Below the pieces are notes generated by a model that saw only the letters and a program-made list of their open reading frames with translations, was not told the origin of the DNA and did no database searches. Shown here one piece after another: positions 42,501 to 53,699 of a stretch of DNA of 64,000 nucleotides; within the stretch, counting starts at the first letter, position 1; each line of letters begins with the position of its first letter. Made by a program: the position numbers and the translations under genes. The DNA is from Diphasiastrum complanatum (lineage: Eukaryota > Streptophyta > Lycopodiopsida > Lycopodiales > Lycopodiaceae): assembly GCA_029204225.1 (NCBI GenBank), contig CM055113.1, forward strand, positions 26,463,462 through 26,527,461. The letters are read 5' to 3'.

Positions 42501-42561
42501 AAACCGTGGCCATTTCCGTGAGATCCGCATAGCTAACCGGCCAGTCGGCTCTGATACCACA
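39525..42561 (-). mobile_element. LARD L internal region (non-coding)
   Basis: 3.04 kb without recognisable protein. It holds two tandem duplications: a 462-bp unit (from 40094 and 40556) and a 250-bp unit (from 41332 and 41582). Element M has neither, and F has only the 250-bp one. The PBS complement is at 42548-42559 and the PPT complement at 39525-39538. Near the PBS it carries the same GTGCT...AGCAC stem-loop series as F. Confidence 0.8.
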
Positions 42562-43806
42562 TGTAGCGCAGGCATCCCAAAGGGAGCCGGGAACCACGAC
42601 TTAGCTTCCCAGCCTTCAACTCTTGCCATCCAAACCCACTTGACATACAAGCAGCCAACTCGCCAACAACGATCAGACTTAACCAACTTGAAGTTCCGAA
42701 AACCAACATTGAGATCCAACCTGGCGCCATGCCAGATCGGGGGTCCCGATGTGGGTGACTTCCCTCCAAGCAATCCGCCCGACATACATCAAACTTAACC
42801 GACTCGAAGCTTCGTTACCAACGAGTAACATCCATTCCAAGCAAGCGGTCTGACTTACATCAGACTTAACCAACTGAAAGCTTCGTCACGAGTGCTGGAA
42901 GCCAACCTGGCGCCACACCAGATTGGACAGCCATAAACAGGTAACATCCACCCAAGCAAGCCATCCAACTTAGCCGATAGGTTAGAGCCCGTTCCCCAAG
43001 AGCTTAACCCATTCACGTTCATGCAAGGAACACTCAGAACCACAAGCCGCGACAGATATGAAAACAACCAGTTTCTGGACCAAATGGTCCCGACAGCATA
43101 CCGCTGGCGCCACGGACCGAATGGTCCCGACGGCATACCGCTGGCATCCCGGGATACGACCCTCAGCTATGTGCCAAGTTAAAAATTTTGAAAGCGGCCT
43201 TAGAACTGGCGCTTTTACCGAACACTGAAACCCAGAAGGTAATCAGAGTCAGTTTGAGAAAAATCCCACTTTATTGATAAATCTGAGAAGGTTACATTTC
43301 AAGTGTGTGACCGACACTAGTCTTCGGGGCGCTAGCATGCCAAGGCGAGAGCCATGACAACATTCCAGCAAGGGAGGCTGAGACTTGGTTGGAGCTCACC
43401 CTGAGTAGCAACCCGCACTCCCCTATAGTATTGGTGTGATTCGGCACCCCCCCTCATACCAAGCACTCTACCCATGCTGGTAAAGCACATTTTTCTCTCT
43501 CTAGGATTTTCTCTTTCTAAAAGGTCATTTTCTCTCTCTAGATTTTATTGATCCCCAGGTTTCCTTTAACCATGCCTAGATCGTGTGAGGTGATTGCACA
43601 TCGATCTGAGCTCTCTGGACTCCGCTAGAACCGATCAAAGATTTTCTGCCATAGGAAATTGGCGCCGGCTGGATTCTGGTCACAGTGGCGCCGTGAGCGG
43701 CGCCGACGCCGTTGGCGACGGGAGCAGCAGGAGCTCTGCTGGCGCCGCGGACATAGCTGGCGCCAATGGCGCCGGAAGTAAAGGTTGTAAAGGTAGCTTT
43801 ACAACA
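42562..43806 (-). repeat. LARD L 5' LTR (central LTR)
   Basis: 1,245 bp with complete TG...CA ends. The next bases (GCGCT, 43807-43811) are the presumed target duplication if L inserted into M. Confidence 0.8.
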
Positions 43807-43879
43807 GCGCTGCTGGCGCCAGGGACAATGCTAGCGCCAGTGGCACCGGAAGTAAAGCTTGTAATGGTAGCTTTACAAC
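43807..43879 (-). repeat. Remnant of LARD M 3' LTR
   Basis: The 73 bp at the 5' end of a LARD LTR (minus-strand TGTTGTAAAG start at 43879), followed by M's PPT complement. It shows that L sits inside, or recombined with, M's 3' LTR. Confidence 0.8.
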
Positions 43880-46217
43880 ATCCACCCCACCTTTATAAAA
43901 TCTGATGTCCTCGTCAGATGTCAGATTAAAATAAAGGTGCCTCTCAATTAAAATAACTGTACATTTAAGCTACTTGGCACAGTACTCAATTTATTGGCCA
44001 CTTTTTTACTAACATTGAAGCTGGCACACCACAAATCGGACGCTCAACTCTTTGTAATAAAAAATTACTTAACTTTAAAATATCACTTTGTCTAGGAAAA
44101 GCGTAGGTTTTATATCGCTTTCATAAAACCCAAAAACCTTATTAACTGGTGACAGAGGCCTTTCTGTGAAATGTTCGCCCTTGTCGCTTCTGACTTCTGA
44201 CATTGGAACACCTTTGAGCTCCTGATTTGTCCTTGATGCACTTTCTGTAGAGCTCCCTGAGGTCCAAATTTAATCAATTCCGCATAGGTATCAGGGCTCC
44301 ATGAGCCAAAGGATTTATTGTTTGATTGCCCACTTTCTGGTCCACTCCGTGCCTTGTTGCTTCTGCACCTTGATTTCTCTCCTTGTCCCAGCCTGATCTT
44401 GATACTTTTCATTTTTGGTTCTTTGAGGTAGGCAAAGTTTGAGTACTCTACAATGCACCTCTCACTTAGCTTGAAGTAGCTGTCTTTGAATCAATCCAAA
44501 TGTAACCATTTACCTCGTGAAGAGCCAAAGGGTCGCACCAGTTTGATCCGCATACAAACTATCTCTTCAAGTTTGTTTGAAGCACCATGTCCGTCGCGCA
44601 ACGCAAGACTTTCACAATTCCATCACTGGTCAGTTGCCTCACAGTCAAAACAAGAAGTGTACACCGAGCTTGGCTTCAAGTAGGTCTCTTTGAATCAGAC
44701 ACATGCACCCAAAGTTTGCACTAGTCCGATCTCAACACGAACTGTCCCTTAGCGTCCGTTCGAAGTACCAAGTCTCTAATGCAAGACTCAACTTTCACAG
44801 TTCCTTCATTGATCAGTTGTCTTACACGTAACACAAGCCAGGTACTCATGTGTTTTCTCATCATTGTTGGTCCAGAGACAGCCTATAACAAACTTTCCAT
44901 TCCGCAACAAAAACTTGTCAACTTATTAGGTCCAAAGTTTGCCAGTCTCCTCGTATGGCTAGGTCACCTTGAATTTGCCTCCGTTTTGATCAACTTTCAT
45001 TCAAAATTTGGCCCAAGAGAGAGGTGTGTGTGGTAGTTCCTCTCTTGCTTATAATATCAGCTGACCGGACTTAGAGTAGAGTTCTTCGGACAAAAAGCCT
45101 TTCCAACACTTTGCTTCCCATCTGCTAGGACTATGGCTCGATCCAACTTGTTGCCAATCTCTGAAGAGGATCCTAGTCTTTTCCCTTTTGAGGAAAAACC
45201 CAACTGACATTGAATATCACCCATGCTCGGTGAGTTTCAGTTCCGAAGGTGGCCGTCCCAAAATGAAGACCAACTGCTCCATAGAAGATCTCCCCTAAAA
45301 TTGCCCTTTCCAACTTTTGACTTCCTGCTTGTTGTCGGTGGGCATTGTCGCAAATGAAACTAACCCAAGAAACAGGCTAGCCATCCATCCTTTGCAAACC
45401 TTGAGTCTTTTCGTTGCCGTTCACATGCGAGTACTTGAACTGCAAATCTGCCCCACAGATTCTGTAGTCCTCTTTGTTTGATGGTATCAACCTTCAAACG
45501 AAAGGTCCCTTCTCGAGCCATCAGCTCCTTGTATCACAAGCAATCATGCAAACCAGACAAAGCACGAGTACTAAGACTCACCACGAATACATACAAGCAA
45601 GACACCTAGGCAGGTTTACTAACAAGTAACAAAGACGAGGTCCCCCTTTGAGATGGTCCTACCAACGGACCTTTGCGTGGCCGCGCCCATACAAATTGAT
45701 CACAGAATCAGCCCACATAGGACACCCCTCCAACTATCCGTACTTTCACCATTAAGCAGCACATTGCCTCAGTCACACCCCACCACTTTTTGGTCGATAG
45801 CCCTTATAGCTAAACGATCGGCAGCTATCCTGCACCGACAGCTAACCACCTGTGCTTTACACCTGAATTCGAGCAGCATCTCTGTATCAATGGTTAACCC
45901 GTACAATTTGAATATGTCGCCCCGCACCTCACAAGGCACCGACCGTGCTTACACCAACCTAATGGCAGCACACTGCCTCATCTGTCATACGTGCAGACAG
46001 CGCTAGGCCCGAACCGCGCGAACTGACCGTGCTTGCACCTCAAGGGCAGCACCTTGACTCATCAAGTCCCCCGTTCTGCCGACCACCCCGACCGTGGACG
46101 CACCCGTGCTTACACTGTGGGTAGCACCTTGCACAATAGTTGTCTTGATGAACCCCAAACCGTGGCCATTTCCGTGAGATCCACATAGCTGACCGGCCAG
46201 TCGGCTCTGATACCACA
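43880..46217 (-). mobile_element. LARD M internal region (non-coding)
   Basis: 2.34 kb, colinear with the L and F internal regions but without either tandem duplication, so it shows the basic form of the family. PBS complement at 46204-46215. Frames over 60 codons are not kept in register across copies. Confidence 0.8.
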
Positions 46218-47407
46218 TGTAGCACAGGCATCCCAAAGGGAGTCGGGAACCACGACTTAGCTTCCCAGCCTTCAACTCTTGCCATCCAAACCCACTTGAC
46301 ATACAAGCAGCCAACTCGCCAACAACGATCACACTCAACCAACTTGAAGTTCCGAAAACCAACATTGAGATCCAATCTGGCGCCATGCCAGATCGGGGGT
46401 CATGATGTGGGTGACTTCCCTCCAAGCAAGCCACCCGACATACATCAAACTTAACCAACTCGAAGCTTCGTTACAAACGAGTAACATCCATTCAAAGCAA
46501 GCGGTCTGACTTACATCATACTTAACCAACTGAAAGCTTCGTCATGAGCGTTGGAAGCCAACCTGCGCCACGCCAGACTGGACAGCCATAAACAGGTAAC
46601 TTTCGCGAAGCAAGCCATCCAACTCGGCCGACAGGTTAGAGCCCAAGAGCTTAACCCATTCACGTTCATGCAAGGAACACTCACAACCACAATCTGCGAC
46701 AGATATGGAGACAACCAGTTCCTAAACCAAATGGTCCCAATAGCATACCGCTAGCACCACGGACCGAATGGTCCCAACGACATACCGCTAGCATCCCGGG
46801 ATACGACCCTCAACTATGTGCCAACTTAAAAATTTTGAAGCGGCCTTACAACTGGCGCTTTTACCGAACACTGAAACCCAGAAGGTAATCAGAGTCAGTT
46901 TGAGGAAATTTCCACTTTATTGATAAATCTGAGAAGGTTACATTTCAAGTGTGTGACCGACCCTAGTCTCCGGGGAGGTGGCATGCCAAGGTGAGTGCCA
47001 GGACAACATTCCAGCAAGGGAGGCTGAGACTTGGTTGGAGCACGCCCTGAGTTGCAACCCGCACTCCCCTATAGTATTGGTGGGATTCGGCACCCCTCCT
47101 CATACCAAGCAGTCTACCCAGGCTGGTAAGCACATTTTCTCTCTCTAGAAATGCATTTTCTCTCTCTAGATTTTACTGATCCCCAGGCTTCCTTTAATCA
47201 TGCCTAGATCGTGTGAGGTGATTGCGCATCGATCTAAGCTCTCTGGACTTCGCTAGAACCGATCAAAGATTTTCAGCCATAGGAACTTGGCGCCGGCTGG
47301 ATTCTGGTCACAGTGGCGCCGAGAGCAGTAGGGGCGCTGTTGGCGCCGGGGACAATGCTGATGCCAGTGGCGCCGAAAGTAAGGCTTGTACAGGTAACTT
47401 TACAACA
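46218..47407 (-). repeat. LARD M 5' LTR
   Basis: 1,190 bp, TG...CA. It is more diverged from F than L is (for example TGTAGCACAGG in place of TGTAGCGCAGG, and a shortened CT-rich palindromic part), so M is the older partner. Confidence 0.85.
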
Positions 47408-47412
47408 TGTAT
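47408..47412 (+). repeat. Target-site duplication TGTAT of the composite LARD, right copy
   Basis: Matches 38207-38211. Confidence 0.85.
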
Positions 47413-47541
47413 ACTATATTAAATGTAGGAATCAATATGTGAACAAGTCAAGCTACATTGCCGACATCAAATAGAACGTATGTTAAATGAGCAAACTGAT
47501 GAAACTACTATTTAACCTGCCATCTGGACATGATATTCACC

Positions 47542-48376
47542 TTATTCAGATCGCTGATTGGGAATATGCCTCTTAGCATACAAGACGGCTGCTAGTTTGT
47601 CTCGTCGTTGTATTCCAACTGATGTTGGTCGATCTGTGCTCACTCGAATGAAGCTTTCCTCATCTGAATTCTCACTCTCAGAAGAACTATCTCCAGTGTG
47701 GTCAATATCCTGCATGTGCTCCTCATCATGTTGTCCTGGAAAAACCTCTCCGTTGGTAGTTCACAATCTCTGGACTTCATGCAATGCCTTAGAGCTAAAG
47801 TTTATGGCCTCCCTTTGTTGGACATTGCCATGGTTTGTAGACATGTTCATCAACCTCAACTCAGCCTCAGCCTCAGCCACCCATGTCTCATCAAAACTAT
47901 CTTTGTGTATAATACATAGATTATGTAGGACGAGGCAGGTTGCAACCATATCGGGGACATATTGCAGCTTCATGTCATTTTGCTAGAGCAAAATTCTCCA
48001 CCTGGAATTTCAACATACCAAATGCTCGCTCAACTGCCATTCTAGTGCTTGATTGTGCATAATTCCAATTGTACTCAACAATAGACAAACCGTCCTTATG
48101 ACCTTTAAATGGACTTAGCATCCAATCCCTTGGTGGGTAAGCTGCATCCCCAACCAAGCAATAGTTCCCTAGTTTCCCAACCGAACAGCTCTGGCCAATT
48201 TTTGATTGCTTGAAGAAAGACCAATCGTGCATACTACCTGCCAACCAACATCAAAATCCAATAATAGACAACGTGTATTCACCACAATTTGCAAAAGAAT
48301 TGAATGAAACCCTTTTCTATTGTAATAGTCTTGTGGATTTTGTGTGGGGCCAATTATGGGGATATGGCTCCCATCT
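47542..48376 (-). pseudogene. PIF/Harbinger-type DDE transposase, decayed and 5'-truncated
   Basis: The minus strand from 48376 encodes a DDE_Tnp_4-type catalytic domain. It begins at DGSHIPIIGP (first catalytic D), followed by NRKGFHSI. A one-base frameshift near 48243 precedes GSMHDWSFFKQS; then come GDAAYPPRDW (second D) and MAVERAFGMLK (catalytic E). A second frameshift near 47975 precedes YVPDMVATCLVLHNLC, and an acidic tail ends with RDKLAAVLYAKRHIPN and a stop at 47542-47544. The N-terminal helix-turn-helix part is missing because the sequence switches at 48377 to a Copia integrase piece. All three acidic residues are still readable, but the frameshifts make it inactive. No Myb-like partner gene or terminal inverted repeats were found. 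Confidence 0.85.
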
Positions 48377-48533
48377 ATTTATGCAAGCTCATACTCCTGC
48401 TCTCAATGGTATAGCTGAATGCAAGAATCGTACGATTGTGGAAAGTGCCAGATCTATGATAGCTGAGATGAAACTACCAAAAGATTTTTGGTCAGAAGCA
48501 TGTAGCACGGCAGTCTATCTTCAGAATAGAAGT
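48377..48533 (+). pseudogene. 155-bp integrase fragment of the Copia J family
   Basis: Nearly identical to 26160-26312 of Copia J: it encodes MQAHTPALNG, the AE(C)KNRT segment and STAVYLQNRS. It sits between the Harbinger relic and the LTR of Copia N with no other J sequence. N probably inserted into a longer J copy whose other half was lost. Confidence 0.85.
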
Positions 48534-49205
48534 TGTAAAAATTACAGCAAATAAGGATCCTAAAACACTTGAAATGATGAGGGAAACAATAGATTATGAT
48601 TTCATAAGATTAGCACAAGTTGAACCATCAAAATCCATCAAAAATCTATGCTTGAATGGCCCAAATCCTTGAAGAAGGCTTCACACGTGAGAAAGTACGG
48701 CCTCCCACAGTCTGAGTACTGTACACCAGACCTACATTCAATCCTATAATCATTAGTAATCACAAGTACTCAAACAATTATGAACATAGAGAGCAATTGC
48801 ACCATTATGAGAGAAAAAACATGAAATTGCTTGATTGATTTTGGTGAGATATCATCACCTATATATACATGATCCATCACGGTTTTGGGCAGGTATGAGT
48901 AGCCCTAAACCTATCCCTAATGCTAATTTTGGTGGATCTTTCATCCCTACCAAGTTAGAGTTGGAATCTTGGAGATCCCTCAACAATGCAAAAATTACCA
49001 AAAATAGCTCCTATTTTTTCTCCCTTGTATCTAAGCATAATTTGGACTCATTCCAAAGGTTCTAACACTTAGGTCTACTTGAGAGCATCCTTATGAATGG
49101 AATCCTATGCTATTTGGCACGTGTGACAAGCCACATCATGACCATCTAACTATTTACAAGTCATATGACCAAAACTAGTCAAGCTAGAATTGTGATTTTT
49201 TAACA
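48534..49205 (-). repeat. Copia N 3' LTR
   Basis: 672 bp with TG...CA ends (minus-strand TGTTAAAAAATC start at 49205, directly after a purine tract that reads CTCCTCCTC on the plus strand). Confidence 0.75.
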
Positions 49206-49219
49206 CTCCTCCTCACTAT

Positions 49220-50391
49220 CTAGCTTGGTTCAATCATTGCTTTACTAATCACTCCAAGTGATGATCTGAACTTCATAAAAGATGTCTTTTTAAGTGGTTT
49301 AGTAAGTAGATCAGCTACACATTCATTGCTTGGAACATGCTCCAAAGCAATCTCCTTGGCTTGCACCATTTCTCTCACAAAGTGATGGCATATCTCAATG
49401 TGCTTAGATCTTGCATGGAAGATTGGGTTAGATGCAAGGTGTTGGGCTGATATATTGTCATTGTAGATGATTGGTGCCTCCTCTGAATCCATGATCTTTA
49501 GTTCCACCAATAATCTCTTGATCCAAAGTACCTCCTTTGTAGTGGTTGTCAAAGCTTTGTACTCGGCCTCGGTTGAAGATAGAGATATAGTTTCTTGTTT
49601 TTTGAAAGCCATGAAACCACACCTTCTCCTATGAAAGTTGAATAGGCACTTGTTGATTTCCTATCGCTCTTGTCCCCTGCAAAATCTGAATCACTAAATG
49701 CATGAAGGTTAATCACATCTCCTCTATATAGAATCCCAAAATCCAATGTACCCGAGATGTATCTTAGAATCCTCTTAGCCTTTTTCCAATGGATATTCAA
49801 TGGCTTTTGCATGGATTGGCACAACCTACATACACTAAAGCTAAGATCTGGTCTAGTTATAGTGATCCACATTAAGGAACCTATAAGTTGCCTAAACAAA
49901 GTGATGTCCATGAAGGATCTTTCATCATCTTCATTTGGCACTTTTACATCTTGCTCCATTGGTGTGTCAACACTTTTGCATACTTCCATCTTAAACTTCT
50001 TCAAAAGACTTTGAGCATAGTTTACTTGACTTATAAAGATAAAATCAGACCCTCTAAATACTTCTATGCCTAAGATGAAGTGAAGACACCCTAGATCTAC
50101 CATCTTGAACTCTAAGGATAGATCTATCTTGATTTTTTCAATACCATCAACACTATTTCCACTAATGATGATGTCATCTACATAAATGAGTAAAAGTACA
50201 ATACCAACATCATCAAACTTAATGTAAAGAGTGGGATCATATTCACTTTGAACAAAAGAAAGTGAAATAAGATAGCAATGTAGTCTTGAATTCCAAGATC
50301 TCGAGGCTTGCTTCAAGCCATAGATGCTTCTTTGGAGATGGCATACTTTGTTCTCCATTCCATGCTTGATGAACCCTTGTGGCTGCTCCAT
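49220..50391 (-). pseudogene. Copia N RT (C-terminal) and RNase H
   Basis: Two overlapping frames (49549-50391 and 49220-49612) joined by a frameshift at about 49600, inside the RNase H segment SWLSKK/KKQETISLSS. The upstream frame begins at MEQPQGF and carries SIYGLKQASRSW, the catalytic IYVDDIII, the TRPDLSF block and SDSDFAGDKSDRKS. The downstream frame carries SSTEAEYKAL, the FHARSKHIEI block and DLLTKPL. The RT fingers are missing, so no active enzyme is expected. Confidence 0.85.
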
Positions 50392-52067
50392 ATAGATGGT
50401 TCTTCAAAACTAGATAAAGCATAAGAAGTGGATGAGATACCCTCAACTTGCTGTCCTTTGCCTTGATATGTGAGCCTTGATGGCTCCACTTTTGCCCTTG
50501 AAGATCTCCTTGGTGTGATAGGTGGGTTTGGTGCTTGCTCCTCCATGAGCTACTCCTCGAAACCAAGATCTTGCTCCTCGGCCATCTTCTTCTTGATTGT
50601 TGGAGCACTTGAACCTTCTTCAAGCATATGCATATGATGTTCATCAAAGATGACATCCCTTGAAACAACAAATTTGTTTAAGGATGGGAGATAGACTTTG
50701 TAGCCCTTGCTTGAGCTTGCATATCCAAGCATGATCCCTCTTGTGGAAGATGGATCCTCCTTGGTTCTTGTTTCCAATGGCACATGCACATAACATATAC
50801 ACCCAAAAACTTTCAAGTGATTAATATTGGGTTTCTTTCCATACAACATCTCATAAGGAGTTTTGTCTTCAATTGCTTTGCAAGACACCCTATTCATCAA
50901 GTAGTTTGCACATACAAGAGACTCACCCCAAAAGGATTTGGGCAAACAAGCATCTAATCTTAAAGCCTTAGAACATTCACATAATGTTCTATTCCTTCTT
51001 TCAGCAACTCCATTTTGTTGAGGAGTGTAAGGACAAGAAGTCTCTTTCTTGATCCCTTCCTCCTCACAAAAGGCCTTGAACTCATTGGAGATGAATTCTC
51101 CACCATTGTCACTTCTAAGAATCTTGATGCTATGATTATGATGCTTTTCCACAAACAACTTGAACTTTACAAAAGTATCAAATACTTGAGACTTGAAGGA
51201 AAGTAAGAACACCCAACAATATATTGAGTAGTCATCAATGAAGGTTAAAAACATGGATGAACCTCCATTAGATTTGGTGCTAGCAATGTGCACATCCGAG
51301 TGTATGAGTTCAAGAGGATGAGATGACTTTGTGATGGAGTTAGGAAACACCTTCTTATGTGCCTTGGATAAGGCACAAGCTTCACAAACCTTGTCTTCCT
51401 TCCCAATAGACCTTGGTAGGCCTAAAGCATACTCCTCCTTGATCATAGCCTCCATGGAACCCGAGTTGACATGTCCAAGTCTTTTGTGCCATAAAGTAAA
51501 GGTAGATATCTTGCTCTTCTCGGCCAACATGACAACATTAGTATCCACAAATGCATCCAGCTTATAAAGTTTTCCAAGTCTAGTGCCCTTAGCCACTATC
51601 TTACCCTTCTTCTTGATGAAACATTCATTTGAAGCAAAGTCAACATTGAAACCATTGTCTACCATTTGGCCAACACTTAGTAGATTCTTTGTTATTGTAG
51701 GAATGTACAAAACACCTTCTATGTTGATCTTTTTGGAAGATCCTAAGCAAAGGGGAATGCTACCAACTCCTTCAATCTTACAAGCTTCATCATTTGCTGT
51801 ATAGATAGACTTTATAGGTCCATCATAAGATAAGAGAGAAGAGAAAAACTCCCTTTTACTAGTCATGTGTGAACTAGCACCCGAATCAATCCACCAAGGA
51901 TCTTCTCCTTTGAAGCTTGTTGAAGAAAATATGGACATCATGAGAGAGTCCTCATGTGAACTCTCCTCCTCCTCCTCTTTGCTCATGTTGGCTTGGCTTT
52001 GATCTTGCTTCCTCTTGAAGCATTCCGAGGCATAATGCCCCATCTTGCTACAATAGTAGCACTTCAC
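50313..52067 (-). pseudogene. Copia N zinc knuckle, protease and integrase
   Basis: The main frame (50550-52067) starts in the zinc knuckle CYYCSKMGHYASEC, then protease WWIDSGASSHM, LWHKRLGHVN zinc domain with C-x2-C, and integrase core blocks IHSDVH, LRSDNGGEF and GVAERRN, giving all three acidic residues. The VFGCICYVHVP and SRDVIFDE blocks follow. After a stop near 50550 the link region continues in the frame 50313-50546 (SRAKVEPSRLTYQ) up to SSFEEPS, where about 500 bp relative to E1 is missing before the RT piece IYMEQPQGF. Confidence 0.85.
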
Positions 52068-52691
52068 CTTTGATTTGTCCTTCTTGACTTTGGTGGTTGA
52101 TGGAGATGCCTTTGGGGGTCCTTCTTGATCCTCAAGCTTTGTAGACTTCTTGAATGTTGATCCTTTGCCTTTGGACTTGCCTTTGCCTTTGGTGAAGAGA
52201 GCTTGGTCATCTCCACCTTAGATGGAAAGCCTATGCATCCTCTCTTGCATTTGGCTCCTTCTTGATTCCTCGGCCATGAGTGTGCCTTGGAGTTCTTCAA
52301 GTATGGGTAGCTTACTCATAATTGCATATCCCTGAACCAAATTGTCAAATTCAAAGCTTACTCCATTCAATATGAGTTGAACAAGCTCTTCATCCTTGAT
52401 AGGGTCACCTATAAAGGCTAGCTCTTTGTTCAATTCCTTTACTCTTAGGACAAAAGTATGTGCACTCTCTCCTTTCTTTTGATAGCTTCTATAGATTTGA
52501 TTCTTCAAAGCTAACATTCTAGTTTGGTTCTTGGATTCATAGACCTTTTGCAAAGTCTCCCAAGCATCTTGAGCTGAAGTGCAATCTCCTACCTCTCTTA
52601 AGAGTTCATTTGCAACATTCATTTTTATGCAATGTAGTGCAACATTGCACCTCTTGATGTATTTGGCTTTTTCTTGAGGATGAATAGGTTC
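52064..52691 (-). pseudogene. Copia N gag
   Basis: Gag of the same type as E1 (NELLREVGDC, SRRSQMQERM). The frame 52218-52622 extends upstream to 52691 through EKAKYIKRCNVALHCIK. A TAA at 52218 stands where E1 has the Q of LQGGGEEAF, so one nonsense change separates gag from the basic GK-rich stretch and zinc knuckle. Confidence 0.8.
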
Positions 52692-52851
52692 CTCTTTCTA
52701 GGAATATCTTTTATTGTGGCCTCATTGCTACCCTTACTTGCTATTGCAAGAATGTTATTCATGCAATATACTGTTTACAGAATTAAGTTGAGAAAACGAT
52801 GCTCCCATCCTGAATACTTGTTGTAAACGATCACAATGTCAGATGTTATAC
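52692..52851 (+). repeat. Dispersed low-copy duplicate, copy 2
   Basis: About 160 bp matching 37566-37727, here placed exactly between the broken gag of Copia N and the broken gag of a Gypsy element. Confidence 0.75.
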
Positions 52852-53444
52852 GGAGTGTTCATCAGACGGAAGTAATGGTCCATGTGAAACAACCAATCTT
52901 CCACAACTCGAATGTCACGCTCTCCTTTGAAAGTAGGTGGTGCTTTCACTTTGGCAGTCTTCCTTGGGCCTTCCGTGTTTCGCGCTCGTGGATCTCTTGG
53001 TATCTATGGAGGAGGCGCCATTGCATTCCCCCTAGTTGCTTCCAACTCTTCAAACCTGGCTTCGAGCTGTGTTAGCCCGTCTCTCATTTCTCTAGCAAGG
53101 TTAAATTGAGTAAGGTTCATGGTTCGCAAGGATGTTTGCCATTCTTTCCTTTCTGTTTCTCTGTCCTTCTTCACCTCGCTAAGCATAGCCGTCATTGCAC
53201 TTGATAAGTATTGCCGCATCTTCACTTCAAAGAGGTTCTGTTGCGCCTCTGGCAAGGGTTCATCTCTTGGTGTAGGTTCAGAAGGGCCACCCATCTCTTC
53301 TTGGAGAGGCGCCACTGTGGAGTGCATACGCTCTTTCTTTCTCGACTTGGACCTGGTGCCATCTCGATGCATGCGAGAGCTGTATTCTTGAGCCAGCTCT
53401 TCTTCGTCCGTCAACGCTCGTAACTCTTCAAGATGGTCCTCCAT
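52848..53444 (-). pseudogene. Ty3/Gypsy gag N-terminal fragment
   Basis: The ATG at 53444 opens a 146-residue frame rich in E, R and K with a predicted coiled-coil look (VKKDRETERKEW, LEARFEELEAT), stopped by TAG at 53004-53006. Readthrough continues with APPTFKGERD and VEDWLFHMDHYFRLM, the conserved start of plant Gypsy gag. It then breaks at 52848. No protease or RT follows. It is the only clear Gypsy trace in the window. Confidence 0.75.
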
Positions 53445-53699
53445 TATAGTCAGAGGTGTACTTCCAACAGATTATCGCCTCAATGCTTTTTATATTTGAA
53501 ACTCTCCCTTCTGTCGGCCGGGCCCCACAGCTCTCTTTTCTTCTTTATTAAATCAGCTTCAATGAGAATATCCCCTCCTCAAACTTAGCACGCCCACATC
53601 ACCTGAGAGCCAAGTAGGAAACAGGTCATTTGTGTCCAAGCAAGCACACAACAAACGGAACATACCAACCAAGCAAACACAGAGGATCCCTCTCATGCC
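53445..53699. other. Spacer, possible Gypsy leader and start of LARD P internal
   Basis: No open frame of interest. The CTCCCTTCTGTCGGCC and TTTATTAAATC segments may be leader of the Gypsy gag piece; from about 53700 LARD-like internal sequence begins. Confidence 0.35.

Larger units (their letters stand above)
38212..47407 (-). mobile_element. Composite LARD element L/M: LTR-internal-LTR-internal-LTR
   Basis: A 9.2-kb minus-strand structure with three LTRs and two internal regions, all in one orientation, and a single TGTAT duplication at its outer edges. Each internal region has a PPT complement at its left end (TCCACCCCACC at 39525 and 43880) and a PBS complement at its right end (42548-42559 and 46204-46215). 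Two origins fit: element L inserted into the 3' LTR of element M and one LTR was then lost by recombination, or unequal exchange between LTRs made a tandem. The 73-bp LTR remnant at 43807-43879 favours the first. No protein-coding region in either internal part. Confidence 0.85.
48534..52691 (-). mobile_element. Copia-type retrotransposon N, 5'-truncated
   Basis: Minus-strand element with a 3' LTR, RNase H, C-terminal RT, integrase, protease, zinc knuckle and most of gag. Gag stops being recognisable at 52691, where a duplicated low-copy segment begins; there is no 5' LTR or PBS. The N-terminal part of RT is deleted. Confidence 0.88.

Noticed and set aside
38212-43806. LARD L as a simple insertion with its own target duplication
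   Set aside because: Its left flank (TGTAT) and right flank (GCGCT) do not match, while TGTAT matches the far right end of M; the three-LTR composite explains this better.
47558-47986. 142-codon plus-strand frame opposite the Harbinger relic
   Set aside because: The minus strand carries the recognisable DDE transposase; the plus frame is its shadow.
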